A stretch of 64,000 nt of DNA from Terasakiispira papahanaumokuakeensis. GTDB taxonomy: Bacteria; Pseudomonadota; Gammaproteobacteria; Pseudomonadales; Halomonadaceae. The notes under the pieces were generated by a model. The model was not told the DNA's origin and ran no database searches. It saw nothing but the letters and a program-made list of their open reading frames with translations. The stretch lies in the NCBI RefSeq assembly GCF_001709345.1, contig NZ_MDTQ01000001.1:1401108-1465107 (forward strand), read 5' to 3'. Positions 17,621 to 24,818 of the stretch are shown here, piece after piece. Both the position numbers and the translations under genes were made by a program. Numbering within the stretch: the first letter of the stretch is position 1; each line of letters opens with the position of its first letter.

Positions 17621-18049
17621 ATGAAACGGTCCATGATTCCCGCTATGGTCTTCGGTATTGCTGCGGTTGCCCTCTCAGCAACCTCTATGGCTCAGGGACG
17701 CTACGAAGTTGATCAAGGGGCCGTGGGTAATATGCACACGGCGAGTATCCAATCCCTCGTCGCCGAGGGTCAGAGCCAAGCGATGGCAGAACAGATTCAG
17801 CGCAGTGAAGCAGACCATGCCTATGGCACATTGCCTGAAACCCAAGTGAAATCACTGGTGGCGGAAGGGCAAAGCGGTGCACTGGCTGAGCTGACGCTCA
17901 AATCAGCGCAGCAGGATGCGGCTTATATAGAACGCACTTCTACCCAAGATCCTGCGATGCAAAATGCCTCTGCCTCACAAGATGCTCTGAATGATCTGGT
18001 CTCTGAAGGCCACAGTGCAGCCCAGCAGGATCACATCGAAAATATGTAA
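17621..18049 (+). CDS. Secreted small protein with three internal repeats
   Basis: About 142 residues, not recognised as a known family. MKRSMIPAMVFGIAAVALSA followed by TSMAQG is a signal peptide, so the protein is periplasmic or secreted. Three repeats are visible: IQSLVAEGQSQAMAEQI, VKSLVAEGQSGALAELT and LNDLVSEGHSAAQQDHI, about 45-70 residues apart. The mature part is acidic and rich in Ala, Gln and Ser. ATG 17621 follows GGAGG at five bases; the ATG at 17609 lies before the ribosome site. It stands alone with its own terminator at 18100. Confidence 0.75.
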   Translation: MKRSMIPAMVFGIAAVALSATSMAQGRYEVDQGAVGNMHTASIQSLVAEGQSQAMAEQIQRSEADHAYGTLPETQVKSLVAEGQSGALAELTLKSAQQDAAYIERTSTQDPAMQNASASQDALNDLVSEGHSAAQQDHIENM

Positions 18050-18099
18050 GACTGGCAATCAAGTCTCAGCATTGTGCTGAGTCACCGTTGCAATGATTG

Positions 18100-18131
18100 A
18101 AAAGGGGATGGCGATGCCATCCCCTTTTGTT
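18100..18131 (+). terminator. Rho-independent terminator of the secreted repeat protein gene
   Basis: AAAAGGGGATGGC / GCCATCCCCTTTT forms a long GC-rich stem ending in T4, about 50 bases after the stop codon. A4/T4 on both arms could let it act in both directions for the convergent thiE. Confidence 0.85.
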
Positions 18132-18198
18132 GTTTAAAATCTGTTGTTTAAAGCCTGTTGTTTAAAATCTGCTGTTTAAAATCTGCTGTTTAAAGCCC
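18129..18198. repeat. 14-bp minisatellite, 5 copies, abutting the thiE stop
   Basis: Five tandem 14-bp units (GTTGTTTAAAATCT and variants) fill the gap between the terminator and the stop codon of thiE, starting right in the terminator T-run. Confidence 0.9.
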
Positions 18199-18199
18199 G

Positions 18200-18901
18200 T
18201 TATTTCACACCGGCTTGCCAGGCGGCAGCCAACTGCTGCGTTGAGGCTAAAGGGTTCGGTTGACCACAAATCGCGGAAACCACCGCCGCTGCACTGACGC
18301 CAGTGGCCGCGACAACCCCAATATTGGCGTGATTGATACCGCCAATCGCCACAATCGGTTTCTCCGTCAGCGCCTTCAAAGTGGCTAAACCCTCGGGCGA
18401 CAACACGGGGGCCGCATCGGTTTTGGTTTGGGTCGCGAACACCGGGCCCACGCCAAGATAATCCGCCGCCGCCACATCTGCTTGCTGAATTTGTGCGCTA
18501 TTCGACGCCGATAACCCGATTAAAGCCCCTGGCCCCATTAGATCGCGCACGGTTTGAACCGGTAGATCGCGTTGCCCCACGTGAACCCCATCCGCACCGC
18601 AAGCCAAAGCCACATCAACTTCATCATCAAGCAAAAACGGCACTTTAGCCGGACGTGTTAAAGCGAGCAGCGCATTGGCGAGTTCGAGTAATCGGCGTTT
18701 CTTCCAACCGGGAGCCCGCAACTGAATACAGGCGACACCGCCTTGCAAGGCCGCTTTAACGGTCTCAATACAACCTTGTTCGCCACCGCACATATCCGGA
18801 TCAAGCACCAGATAAATCGGCCCAAGGGTTTGGGCATTCGCCGCGTGTTGAGACGACGCGGGCTGAGAAGACAGGGGCTGAGAAGAATAGGGGGCATTCA
18901 T
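18200..18901 (-). CDS. thiE: Thiamine-phosphate synthase
   Basis: Couples HMP-pyrophosphate with thiazole phosphate to make thiamine monophosphate. The TIM-barrel motifs are present: CIQLRAPGWKKRRLLELANA, then PFLLDDEVDVALACGADGVH, VGQRDLP, LIGLSASN, YLGVGPVFATQTKTDA and IVAIGGIN. 233 residues, with about 25 extra N-terminal residues rich in SSQP that look repeat-derived. The start overlaps the thiM stop by four bases (ATGA), so translation is coupled. Part of a riboswitch-controlled salvage operon. Confidence 0.94.
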   Translation of the reverse strand: MNAPYSSQPLSSQPASSQHAANAQTLGPIYLVLDPDMCGGEQGCIETVKAALQGGVACIQLRAPGWKKRRLLELANALLALTRPAKVPFLLDDEVDVALACGADGVHVGQRDLPVQTVRDLMGPGALIGLSASNSAQIQQADVAAADYLGVGPVFATQTKTDAAPVLSPEGLATLKALTEKPIVAIGGINHANIGVVAATGVSAAAVVSAICGQPNPLASTQQLAAAWQAGVK

Positions 18902-19719
18902 GACTCAAGGCGCTCCAAATCGTGTAAGTTCAGATCATATAAACTATCGAGCAAAGCCACCGAGAGTGAACCGGGCCCTTGGCTACGCTCTTCAGCAATT
19001 TCGCTGGCCGCCGCCATAAAGGCACAAGCACTGGCCGCGGCCTCAAGAGGTGCCCGACCAGTGCCTAAACAGGCCGCGACCAGAGACGACAAAGCACAAC
19101 CCGCCCCAGTAATACGGGTTAACAAAGCGCTGCCACCTTCCACCCTCAACACTTGCTCGCCATCGGTAATGTAATCACGTGCGCCTGTGACCGCGACAAT
19201 GGCATCAGTCTGCTGAGCCAGTGACCGTGCCGCCTCAACCGCATCATCACTCAAGGCCACTGATTCTGGGCCACGGCCCACACTTTCAAACCCGGCTAAC
19301 GTCATAATCTCCGACGCATTACCGCGAATCGCGCTGGGCGCTTGTTGAATTAACGCCTCACACAAGCGTGTTCTCAAACTCAGGGGGCCAACCGCGACCG
19401 GATCGAGCACCCAAGGATTACCCGCCTCAAGCGCCGCATCGACCGCCGCACGAATCGCAACCGCCTGAGATTGGCTTAAAGTGCCCACATTAATCGACAA
19501 CGCTTTCGCTAATGACTGGAACTCAGACGATTCTTGAGGATCACTTAACATCGCAGGCGTCGCCCCAATCGCGAGTAACAGATTCGCGGTGAAATTAGTG
19601 ACCACATGATTTGTAATGATATGTGTCAGCGGCGCCTGACAACGCAGCTGGAACAACACATCGGCCGCCGTAGCGGCAGGGAATGGAGTTGAGCCGACCG
19701 GCTCGAATTCTTGTGCCAT
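18898..19719 (-). CDS. thiM: Hydroxyethylthiazole kinase
   Basis: Phosphorylates the thiazole alcohol in thiamine salvage. 273 residues, ribokinase-like fold. N-terminal region PLTHIITNHVVTNFTANLLL and the substrate loop AIGATPAMLSDPQE match ThiM, as do WVLDPVAVG and the C-terminal anion hole with catalytic Cys, RITGAGCALSSLVAACLG. First gene of the thiM-thiE operon, behind a TPP riboswitch at 19836-19920, so repressed by thiamine pyrophosphate. Confidence 0.94.
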   Translation of the reverse strand: MAQEFEPVGSTPFPAATAADVLFQLRCQAPLTHIITNHVVTNFTANLLLAIGATPAMLSDPQESSEFQSLAKALSINVGTLSQSQAVAIRAAVDAALEAGNPWVLDPVAVGPLSLRTRLCEALIQQAPSAIRGNASEIMTLAGFESVGRGPESVALSDDAVEAARSLAQQTDAIVAVTGARDYITDGEQVLRVEGGSALLTRITGAGCALSSLVAACLGTGRAPLEAAASACAFMAAASEIAEERSQGPGSLSVALLDSLYDLNLHDLERLES

Positions 19720-19835
19720 CGTGACTTTCCAAACAATAACGCGAAACGATGCGCACAGCTTAAGAGTCTGACATCAATGATTGAAGCGGCCATTCAAGAG
19801 GCATCAAGCGTCAACTTGAAGGGCACACCCAAAGC

Positions 19836-19920
19836 GTGATCAGTGAACTCCCTACGCTGGCACAACCCAGATCAGGTGTTACGGGTTTATCTCAGCCGCA
19901 TACACGGCACCCCGGTCACA
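19836..19920 (-). promoter_or_regulatory. TPP riboswitch (THI element)
   Basis: Read on the minus strand, the conserved parts appear in order: GGGGTGCC, GGCTGAGATAAACCC, ACCTGATCTGGGTT, GCCAGCGTAGGGA, closed by the terminal helix GTGACC / GATCAC. It lies about 115 bases upstream of the thiM start codon. Confidence 0.93.
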
Positions 19921-19971
19921 ACTCACTATGTTAACGCCTGAACTCACCGAGTGCACGCCAGCCCCAACAAT

Positions 19972-20041
19972 CCCCCGCAAGCAGGCCCCTACAGAAAATT
20001 CCGAGGTTCATCGAAGGGTTGTAGGAGCTTGCTTGCAAGCG
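19972..20041. repeat. REP-like inverted pair (BIME) 1
   Basis: Two REP-like units in opposite orientation: CCCCCGCAAGCAGGCCCCTACA (reverse) and TGTAGGAGCTTGCTTGCAAGCG (forward), 26 bp apart. The second is nearly identical to the copy at 21281-21302. The form resembles Pseudomonas-type REPs (GTAGGAGC...). Confidence 0.75.
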
Positions 20042-20053
20042 AAAGAGACTAGC

Positions 20054-20935
20054 TCAAACTTCTCCAACTCTCTCCCGGCAAACACGCTCCGTTAACTCCT
20101 GTAAACGCTGCACTTCACCGGCCAGATAATGAAGCTCTTCTTCGGTGATTTCATAATGCATCGAATACCGCGCATCAATATATGCCCGTTGCAGGCGGCG
20201 GAAGCTGCGGCGGTGGAGTTTGTCGTCCATCGGGAAAATATCGGCGAAGGCACGGTCTTGCTCGGCGCAGTATTTTTTCAGTTTTTCGATATTGTGTGTT
20301 TTCGGCAGGTAGTTACTCATGACCAGTAAGGTACAGGCGAAGAAGCGCTCTGTGGCTTGATGAAGATTAAAAGCTGCAATGGCAAGAGAGCCCCTTTCCA
20401 GATAAATACCGTAACCAAAAAGAAACTCATTTGCGGACTTAAACCAATGATCAAAGTGCCCCTGTGCAATTTCCCGACGCTCTTCTTCGGTTAAGTTCCC
20501 CGGTTCAACGAGTGCCTTCCCGTTGGCGTTATAAAGCAAGATACCTTGTTCACGAATATCGGTAAAAAAGTAGTGACCTTGTCTGAGCTGTTCATTCACC
20601 TCTTCCAAGGTATGTACAATCAGCCCTAACGGTGCGCTTTTGACTTTACGCTCGATCTGCTCTTCCGCCCTGCGCCAGACAAGGTCGTCTTCCACCAGCG
20701 CGGATTTGTTGACGATGACCAGAATGTCATAGTCACTGACATAACCGTTGGGAATGTCCCGCACCCAACCGCCTTTAGCATGGCTACCAAACAGAATGAT
20801 TTTTAAGATCCGAAACTCGCTTTTACTCCCGCTCTTACCCTGAAGATAGTCTTCTAGCGTATCGCGCAGAATCGTCGAGATCGTCGCCAGCTCACGCTGT
20901 TTATATTCGGGCAGATGGTCGAGGGATCTTCTCAT
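20054..20935 (-). CDS. Fused nucleotidyltransferase-HEPN (MNT-HEPN) protein
   Basis: A 293-residue protein. An N-terminal polymerase-beta-like nucleotidyltransferase domain (about 25-130) carries GSHAKGGWVRD and SDYDILVIV (the GS...DxD catalytic pattern). A C-terminal HEPN domain carries NLHQATERFFACTLL and the RAYIDARYSMHYEIT region. In two-gene MNT/HEPN toxin-antitoxin modules the HEPN toxin is silenced by nucleotide addition; here both are in one chain, as in solitary members of unknown role. The frame opens at GTG 21004, but ATG 20935 (MRRSLDHLPEYKQRE) fits relatives better. It is flanked on both sides by REP pairs. Confidence 0.85.
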   Translation of the reverse strand: MRRSLDHLPEYKQRELATISTILRDTLEDYLQGKSGSKSEFRILKIILFGSHAKGGWVRDIPNGYVSDYDILVIVNKSALVEDDLVWRRAEEQIERKVKSAPLGLIVHTLEEVNEQLRQGHYFFTDIREQGILLYNANGKALVEPGNLTEEERREIAQGHFDHWFKSANEFLFGYGIYLERGSLAIAAFNLHQATERFFACTLLVMSNYLPKTHNIEKLKKYCAEQDRAFADIFPMDDKLHRRSFRRLQRAYIDARYSMHYEITEEELHYLAGEVQRLQELTERVCRERVGEV

Positions 20936-21315
20936 AAAGCCATGCTTGGTCTGTGACTGAATCGCCATAGCATAAAAGAAGGGGCAGACAAAGAACACCG
21001 CCACCGTTCACTGTGCGCACATCACTGAAAAGAATGTGATTCAATTCAAAGCGGTGCTTGTGATATTCAACACTTGCCCGGCACGTAATCGAAAAACGGG
21101 AGATGAGAAGGAGTGGCTTTCGGTGGTGGAACCTAAGCGGACTTACGGCAGGCTTGCGGACACCATGAGCTTGATTCGGGGGGATAACCAGTCAAAAGTG
21201 CGCATTAGTGCGCATTGATTGATATCGGTTGAAAATCGCAGGCAGATTCCCACAGCAAGTTCAGCGGTTAATCGAGGGGCTGTGGGAGCTTGCTTGCAAG
21301 CGAAGAAATGCTCGC
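20936..21315. other. Island edge: REP pair and short direct repeat, no clear gene
   Basis: A plus-strand frame (about 21115-21219, ending SKVRISAH) looks coding-like but has no convincing start and I do not recognise it. AAAAGTGCGCATT at 21194-21206 recurs at 25976-25988. REP pair 2 lies at 21236-21302. Confidence 0.35.
21236..21302. repeat. REP-like inverted pair (BIME) 2
   Basis: A reverse unit (TCGCAGGCAGATTCCCACAG) and a forward unit (TGTGGGAGCTTGCTTGCAAGCG) 25 bp apart. The forward unit matches 20020-20041 except for two bases. Together with pair 1 it brackets the MNT-HEPN gene. Confidence 0.7.
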
Positions 21316-21489
21316 TTATGCCTCCTTATCTTCAGCAATCGAGGAGCCTATGCCCGCTTCATTGCCGAAGTTCAGACACGCGCTGGCGGTTTTGAGCAAG
21401 GCTTTGTTCTCATCTTGATCAAGCCCGCTGTCTAGGTACCGCACGGCCGCAACCAGCCCGCATTCCAATTCGCTAAAAAAGTCGACCAC
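21316..21489 (-). pseudogene. Gene fragment of unknown family
   Basis: A 57-codon open stretch from GTG 21489 (VVDFFSELECGLVAAVRYLD...) to a TAA at 21316, with the end reading IGSSIAEDKEA. The composition is protein-like, but there is no ribosome site and upstream sequence runs into a stop. It is probably the 3' remnant of a gene truncated at the island edge beside an IS fragment. Family not recognised. Confidence 0.3.
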
Positions 21490-21540
21490 TTGACCACGCA
21501 GCGCGCTTATTCAGAGTGGCCGCTGCGCTCAACCTCACCT

Positions 21541-21641
21541 CGACGTTTAGTTATCGTCGTAGTGCTTGAATCGAGCCATCAACGCCTCCTGCGTTTCAAA
21601 ACCCGATCACATCATAGTTCCGGAGGTTTTTCTACAGCCTG
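21541..21641 (-). mobile_element. Truncated IS end (IS1182-type) inserted in attC-c
   Basis: The terminal inverted repeat CAGGCTGTAGAAAAACCTCC begins at 21641 immediately after GCGTT of attC-c. The next 90 bases are nearly identical to the matching part of the element at 23003-23371, including the transposase start MARFKHYD (ATG at 21579), which here hits a stop after 10 codons (TAA at 21547). Similarity fades around 21541 and the other end is missing. Confidence 0.75.
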
Positions 21642-21704
21642 AACGCCGCCAGCAGGGGCAGAAGCACGCAGTGCGGAGGTCCCACTGGCTGGCTTTGTTA
21701 GGGC
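21642..21704 (-). repeat. attC site c
   Basis: Read on the minus strand: R'' GCCCTAACAAAGCC, an imperfect palindrome with unpaired bases, then GGCGGCGTT, where the IS fragment interrupts the R' core. The R'' begins directly after the full-length stop of the upstream B2 gene. Confidence 0.7.
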
Positions 21705-21706
21705 CT

Positions 21707-22450
21707 TCACTTGAATACAATGCCAACTAAATCTTCTATAAAACTGCTGGCTTTCTTTGGCCCAATTTTGTATTTTCCGGGGTGGCCACATTTATTTCTC
21801 AAGTTCAGGCAATCTTCTAATACCGATCGTTGATTTTTATCAAACAACCCTAGTTCCTGTGTTGCCATTAATCGTACTGATTCTTTTATTAGTACTAGAT
21901 CATCAAGCTTTTTAATTTACTTTGCTTTCGGGTCAAATTTCTGTACCGCTGGGTTTACATTAGAAACACCACACGAAAAAACTTCGTCCCTAATTTTTTT
22001 TACGGCTCCCGACCAGAGATAAACAACACTCGCACGCAACGCATTGACCTGCAGACATTTTACAGCCTCACTTAGATAATCAGTAAGGTCATTGTCGCTG
22101 ATGCTATCTATGAGGCTTTCCAAAGAAGATACATCGTTTTCTATCTCTATATCATTAGCTGGTAGATTCAGAAGGTCGCGGACATGAGTTTCACCAGTAC
22201 TAGTAAGTTTCCATAGAAACTTGTTTCCATCCTTGCCAACTGTGTCAACCAATGGAGCAGATTGGGATAGAGTAGCCGCTAGGTTCAACTTATCAGCTCT
22301 AGGTATTTTTGCTCGCTTCAAAAGAGCTCTCAACCCTTCGACAGTTATGGCATCCCCGTTCTGGTATCTCTGAAAAAAATACATTGCAGACAAACAGATA
22401 TTCTTAAGACCACCTGTTTTGATTGGGTGTAAAAACTCAACGATAGTCAT
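21707..22450 (-). pseudogene. B2: winged-helix plus HEPN-like effector, interrupted by an in-frame stop
   Basis: Second gene of the third cassette. The first 177 codons hold an N-terminal winged-helix segment (about 30-95, ending FLWKLTSTGETHVRDLL) and the first helices of a HEPN-like domain (LRASVVYLWSGAVKKIRD). Codon 178 is TAA (21917-21919). The same frame then continues for 69 more codons to TGA at 21707, including LEDCLNLRNKCGHPGKYKIG, which contains the HEPN RNase motif R-N-x3-H. The full frame of 247 codons matches the 246-residue B1 homologue. So this looks like a recent nonsense allele that removes the catalytic motif. ATG 22450 is 3 bp after A2. Confidence 0.75.
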
Positions 22451-22453
22451 CTA

Positions 22454-22957
22454 TTAATCCTTGGGGATTTCCTTGTTTCCTTTAACAACATTGTAAGTGT
22501 CTTTCAAATAGAGTTCCCCGCTGACAGTTAACTTCCATCCTTTACCTTGTTGATTGAATAGAGCTTTCCCACTCCTTTTCGCTTGTCGCATCGTATTGTC
22601 TGCTCTGCCCGGAGTAACGAGCCCACAAGCATCACCCAACTCCTTTATTTCTTTAGCTTGAATTGGATAAGCGCCATAATTCGAATAGAGCCATGCCACC
22701 AGAAGCATCACGTTATCCTTCGGCTTGTCGTGCTCAAAGCTTGAAATAAATGCGCCTATATCGGTGTTATCAGGCGCTGGATTTTCCTGGGGCTGAGTAA
22801 CAGCTGGCTGCGTTTGTTGAGGTTTATGTTTCGCCGGTGCATCTTTAAAGTAATATGGAATCATTACCTCAAAGGCTGATTCTCGTATAGCCGGATCGAG
22901 CTTGGAGATTAGCTCATTCATCTCCAACAATGTGGTTTTTACTTTTTCTTTGTCCAT
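22454..22957 (-). CDS. A2: linker and winged-helix protein of a two-gene cassette module
   Basis: A 167-residue protein of unrecognised family. A short helical N-terminus (MDKEKVKTTLLEMNELISKL) is followed by a Pro/Gln-rich linker (about 45-65) and a C-terminal winged-helix-like domain (about 75-160) that ends GKGWKLTVSGELYLKDTY. The same plan (helical start, low-complexity linker, wH ending WxLTxxGE) is seen in A1. AAGGAT precedes ATG 22957. The gene starts about 40 bases into its cassette, so it has no room for its own promoter. It is directly upstream of B2 and likely co-translated. Confidence 0.7.
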   Translation of the reverse strand: MDKEKVKTTLLEMNELISKLDPAIRESAFEVMIPYYFKDAPAKHKPQQTQPAVTQPQENPAPDNTDIGAFISSFEHDKPKDNVMLLVAWLYSNYGAYPIQAKEIKELGDACGLVTPGRADNTMRQAKRSGKALFNQQGKGWKLTVSGELYLKDTYNVVKGNKEIPKD

Positions 22958-23002
22958 CTTATATCCTTGCAGATTGGTTGATATTTATTGTGTAGCCCTA
23001 AC

Positions 23003-23371
23003 CAGCCTGTAGAAAAACCTGTTTTCAAACCTGCCTGCCCCACCAATAGCTCGCTTTCTGTTGTTTATTTCCGATTGCCGGTTTTCATCGGCCATCGTTT
23101 GTTTATTCTGTGTTTTTGGTCTTTTTAGGCTTTGGCTACCTGTAAGCTCGATTCGTGCTACTTTCAGTGCCTATTTTAGGCTGACAGATCCAGCTTTTCA
23201 GAAACGAGTCATGCAGGGCATATTCAAATGACCTCGGCTGCAGCTGATATTGATCATTGATGACCACCATCGACGTTTGGTTGTAGTCGTAGTGCTTGAA
23301 TCGAGCCATCACCGCCTCCTGCGTTTCAAAACCCGATCACATCATAGTGCCGGAGGTTTTTCTACAGCCTG
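23003..23371 (-). mobile_element. Internally deleted IS1182-type element (MITE-like) inserted in attC-b
   Basis: A 369-bp unit bounded by 18-bp inverted repeats CAG(G/C)CTGTAGAAAAACCT (one mismatch) and flanked by the 3-bp direct repeat AAC (23000-23002 and 23372-23374). Inside, ATG 23309 opens MARFKHYDYNQTSMVVINDQ, which resembles the N-terminus of IS1182-family transposases, but the frame ends at 23136 after 57 codons. The catalytic domain is gone. The AAC/GTT duplicated is the crossover core of attC. Confidence 0.75.
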
Positions 23372-23416
23372 AACGCCGCATTGCAGCGGCTTGTCCGCTG
23401 CAATGCTTTGTTAGCT
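23372..23416 (-). repeat. attC site b (R' core interrupted by the IS)
   Basis: On the minus strand: AGCTAACAAAGC, then a palindromic hairpin ATTGCAGCGG / CCGCTGCAATG, then CGGCGTT, after which the 369-bp element begins. The missing part of the R' core (GTTAGGGC) reappears at 23002-22995 on the other side. The B1 stop codon TAA lies inside R''. Confidence 0.75.
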
Positions 23417-24151
23417 GCTCTGTGCGACCAGCCCACTTGCATATAGCAACTCCTCAATTGTTGCCCTATATTCGAGCTTTGTCGTCCTTATATCATCTCT
23501 CCGGCAATTATACTTAACCCTATGTGCTGACAAATTACCCAACTCTCGAAATTTATCTATGTCCTTTTTCACATCATTCGATATATTTATTTCAGGTCTA
23601 GATATGGCTTTATTAATGAGTGTTTTCAAATTTTGGTAGTTTCCTTCAGAATCTTTAACATCACCCTCAATCCCTGCTTTTTCAAATGCATGAATTAACA
23701 AAACTTCCAACAATCGGCGCATCATTAGACTGCAAGCATCAAAAAGATTGTTTTCATAGCTTGCGTTTATTTGTTGAGCCAACTTTATGAGGTATGGCCG
23801 CTTTGTTTCCTGGAGAAGAACTTCCGGAAGAATCGAATCATCAGAGACAATTTCTTCTGCTTCACTTATTTTAGGCAGGATATCTCTAAGCTGCTCTAAT
23901 TTTTTAACCGAGAGCCTGTATGTATCTTTTGCTGATCCTTTAACAAATGATTTTGACTTAATAACTTTATTTTTCAATCGGCTTTGATTTGGCTTTGCGA
24001 AGCCAAGAGCAAATATAAATGATGAAACATCACTTATTGTAAATTCAGATTCTTGCTTGTTCTCTGATAGGTAGTACGCAAGTAGTTCCACTTTCTCAAG
24101 TTCCGTTCTTTCCGAAAGCATGGCCAGTTTAGAGAAATTCTCGATTTTCAT
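23411..24151 (-). CDS. B1: winged-helix plus DUF4145/HEPN-like protein
   Basis: 246 residues. The N-terminal half has a winged-helix-like segment (about 20-95) that parallels the C-terminal domain of A1. The C-terminal half (about 125-246) looks like the HEPN-superfamily DUF4145 type: helix SLMMRRLLEVLLIHAFEKAG and the motif FRELGNLSAH (R..GN..H). HEPN domains of this kind occur in RNases and defence effectors; the activity here is inferred. ATG 24151 overlaps the A1 stop by four bases (ATGA). The stop codon lies in the attC R'' box, so the gene fills the cassette to its end. Confidence 0.72.
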   Translation of the reverse strand: MKIENFSKLAMLSERTELEKVELLAYYLSENKQESEFTISDVSSFIFALGFAKPNQSRLKNKVIKSKSFVKGSAKDTYRLSVKKLEQLRDILPKISEAEEIVSDDSILPEVLLQETKRPYLIKLAQQINASYENNLFDACSLMMRRLLEVLLIHAFEKAGIEGDVKDSEGNYQNLKTLINKAISRPEINISNDVKKDIDKFRELGNLSAHRVKYNCRRDDIRTTKLEYRATIEELLYASGLVAQSS

Positions 24152-24720
24152 GATTCAGGGAGCATATCAGATACGAATATTTCGCCAGCACGGGTAAGGT
24201 GCCACTTAGTGTTATCCTCTGCATTAGGCTCAAACAAATCCCTTTTATTCTTTTCATTGATCATGATCTGGCGCAGGTGACTTGGACGTTTAATTTTTAG
24301 CATCTTGTATGCGTATTCAATTTGCCCCTCCGAGAAACTATCTTCACCCAACAGCTCAGTGATGTAATGACCAATAACAGCAATAATATTGCCATTTCCT
24401 GTCCCTGGCTTTTTATCTTCTATGTAAGCTTCCAGAGATGGGGTTTCCCCATCACTATGGATGCTAAATCTTTCCATTGAGACTTTAGGAGCAGATCTTT
24501 TGCTGGTGCTGGATTTAGTTGTAGTCGATTTATTAGCAGGTGCTTTTTTGGCGGCAGGAGCTTTGGGTTCCACATCTTGCGATGGCGAAATATCAACCTT
24601 CGATGGGGATTTGAGAAGCTCTTTGAACTCATCAAGGTAGCCCCTAACAAAGGATTCGCTGCCCTCAAGCTCAATAGTGCCTTCTTTTACATTGATTTTT
24701 GCTTTTGTTGTCTCAGCCAC
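24148..24720 (-). CDS. A1: linker and winged-helix protein of a two-gene cassette module
   Basis: 190 residues, family not recognised. The N-terminus (INVKEGTIELEGSESFVRGY plus LDEFKELLK) forms a compact segment seen in diverse bacterial proteins as LEGSExFV. A Lys/Ala/Ser/Thr-rich linker (about 50-78) follows, then a winged-helix-like C-terminal domain (about 105-185) ending KWHLTRAGEIFVSDML. Same plan as A2. The start is GTG 24720 with AAGGAGAG upstream; it lies about 40 bases after the cassette boundary. Likely acts with B1, as regulator, sensor or antitoxin (inference). Confidence 0.72.
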   Translation of the reverse strand: MAETTKAKINVKEGTIELEGSESFVRGYLDEFKELLKSPSKVDISPSQDVEPKAPAAKKAPANKSTTTKSSTSKRSAPKVSMERFSIHSDGETPSLEAYIEDKKPGTGNGNIIAVIGHYITELLGEDSFSEGQIEYAYKMLKIKRPSHLRQIMINEKNKRDLFEPNAEDNTKWHLTRAGEIFVSDMLPES

Positions 24721-24757
24721 TTACATCTCTCCTTAATTTTTCTAATCTATCTGTGAC

Positions 24758-24817
24758 AGCTAACGCCCGCATAAAGCGCCCGAGGTACGAGGGTCGCCTT
24801 TGATGCGTTTGTTAAAG
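24758..24817 (-). repeat. attC site a (intact)
   Basis: 60 bp on the minus strand: R'' CTTTAAC, then AAACGCATCAAAGGCG, a central stem-loop, GCGCTTTATGCGG and R' GCGTTAGCT. The two arms pair except for an extrahelical base, the usual hallmark of attC sites. It begins one base after the stop of the upstream gene and ends at the start of the A1/B1 cassette. Confidence 0.8.
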
Positions 24818-24818
24818 G

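Noticed and set aside
21229-21435. 68-codon plus-strand frame in the island edge
   Set aside because: The opposite strand reads as a more protein-like fragment (21316-21489), and this frame runs through a REP pair.
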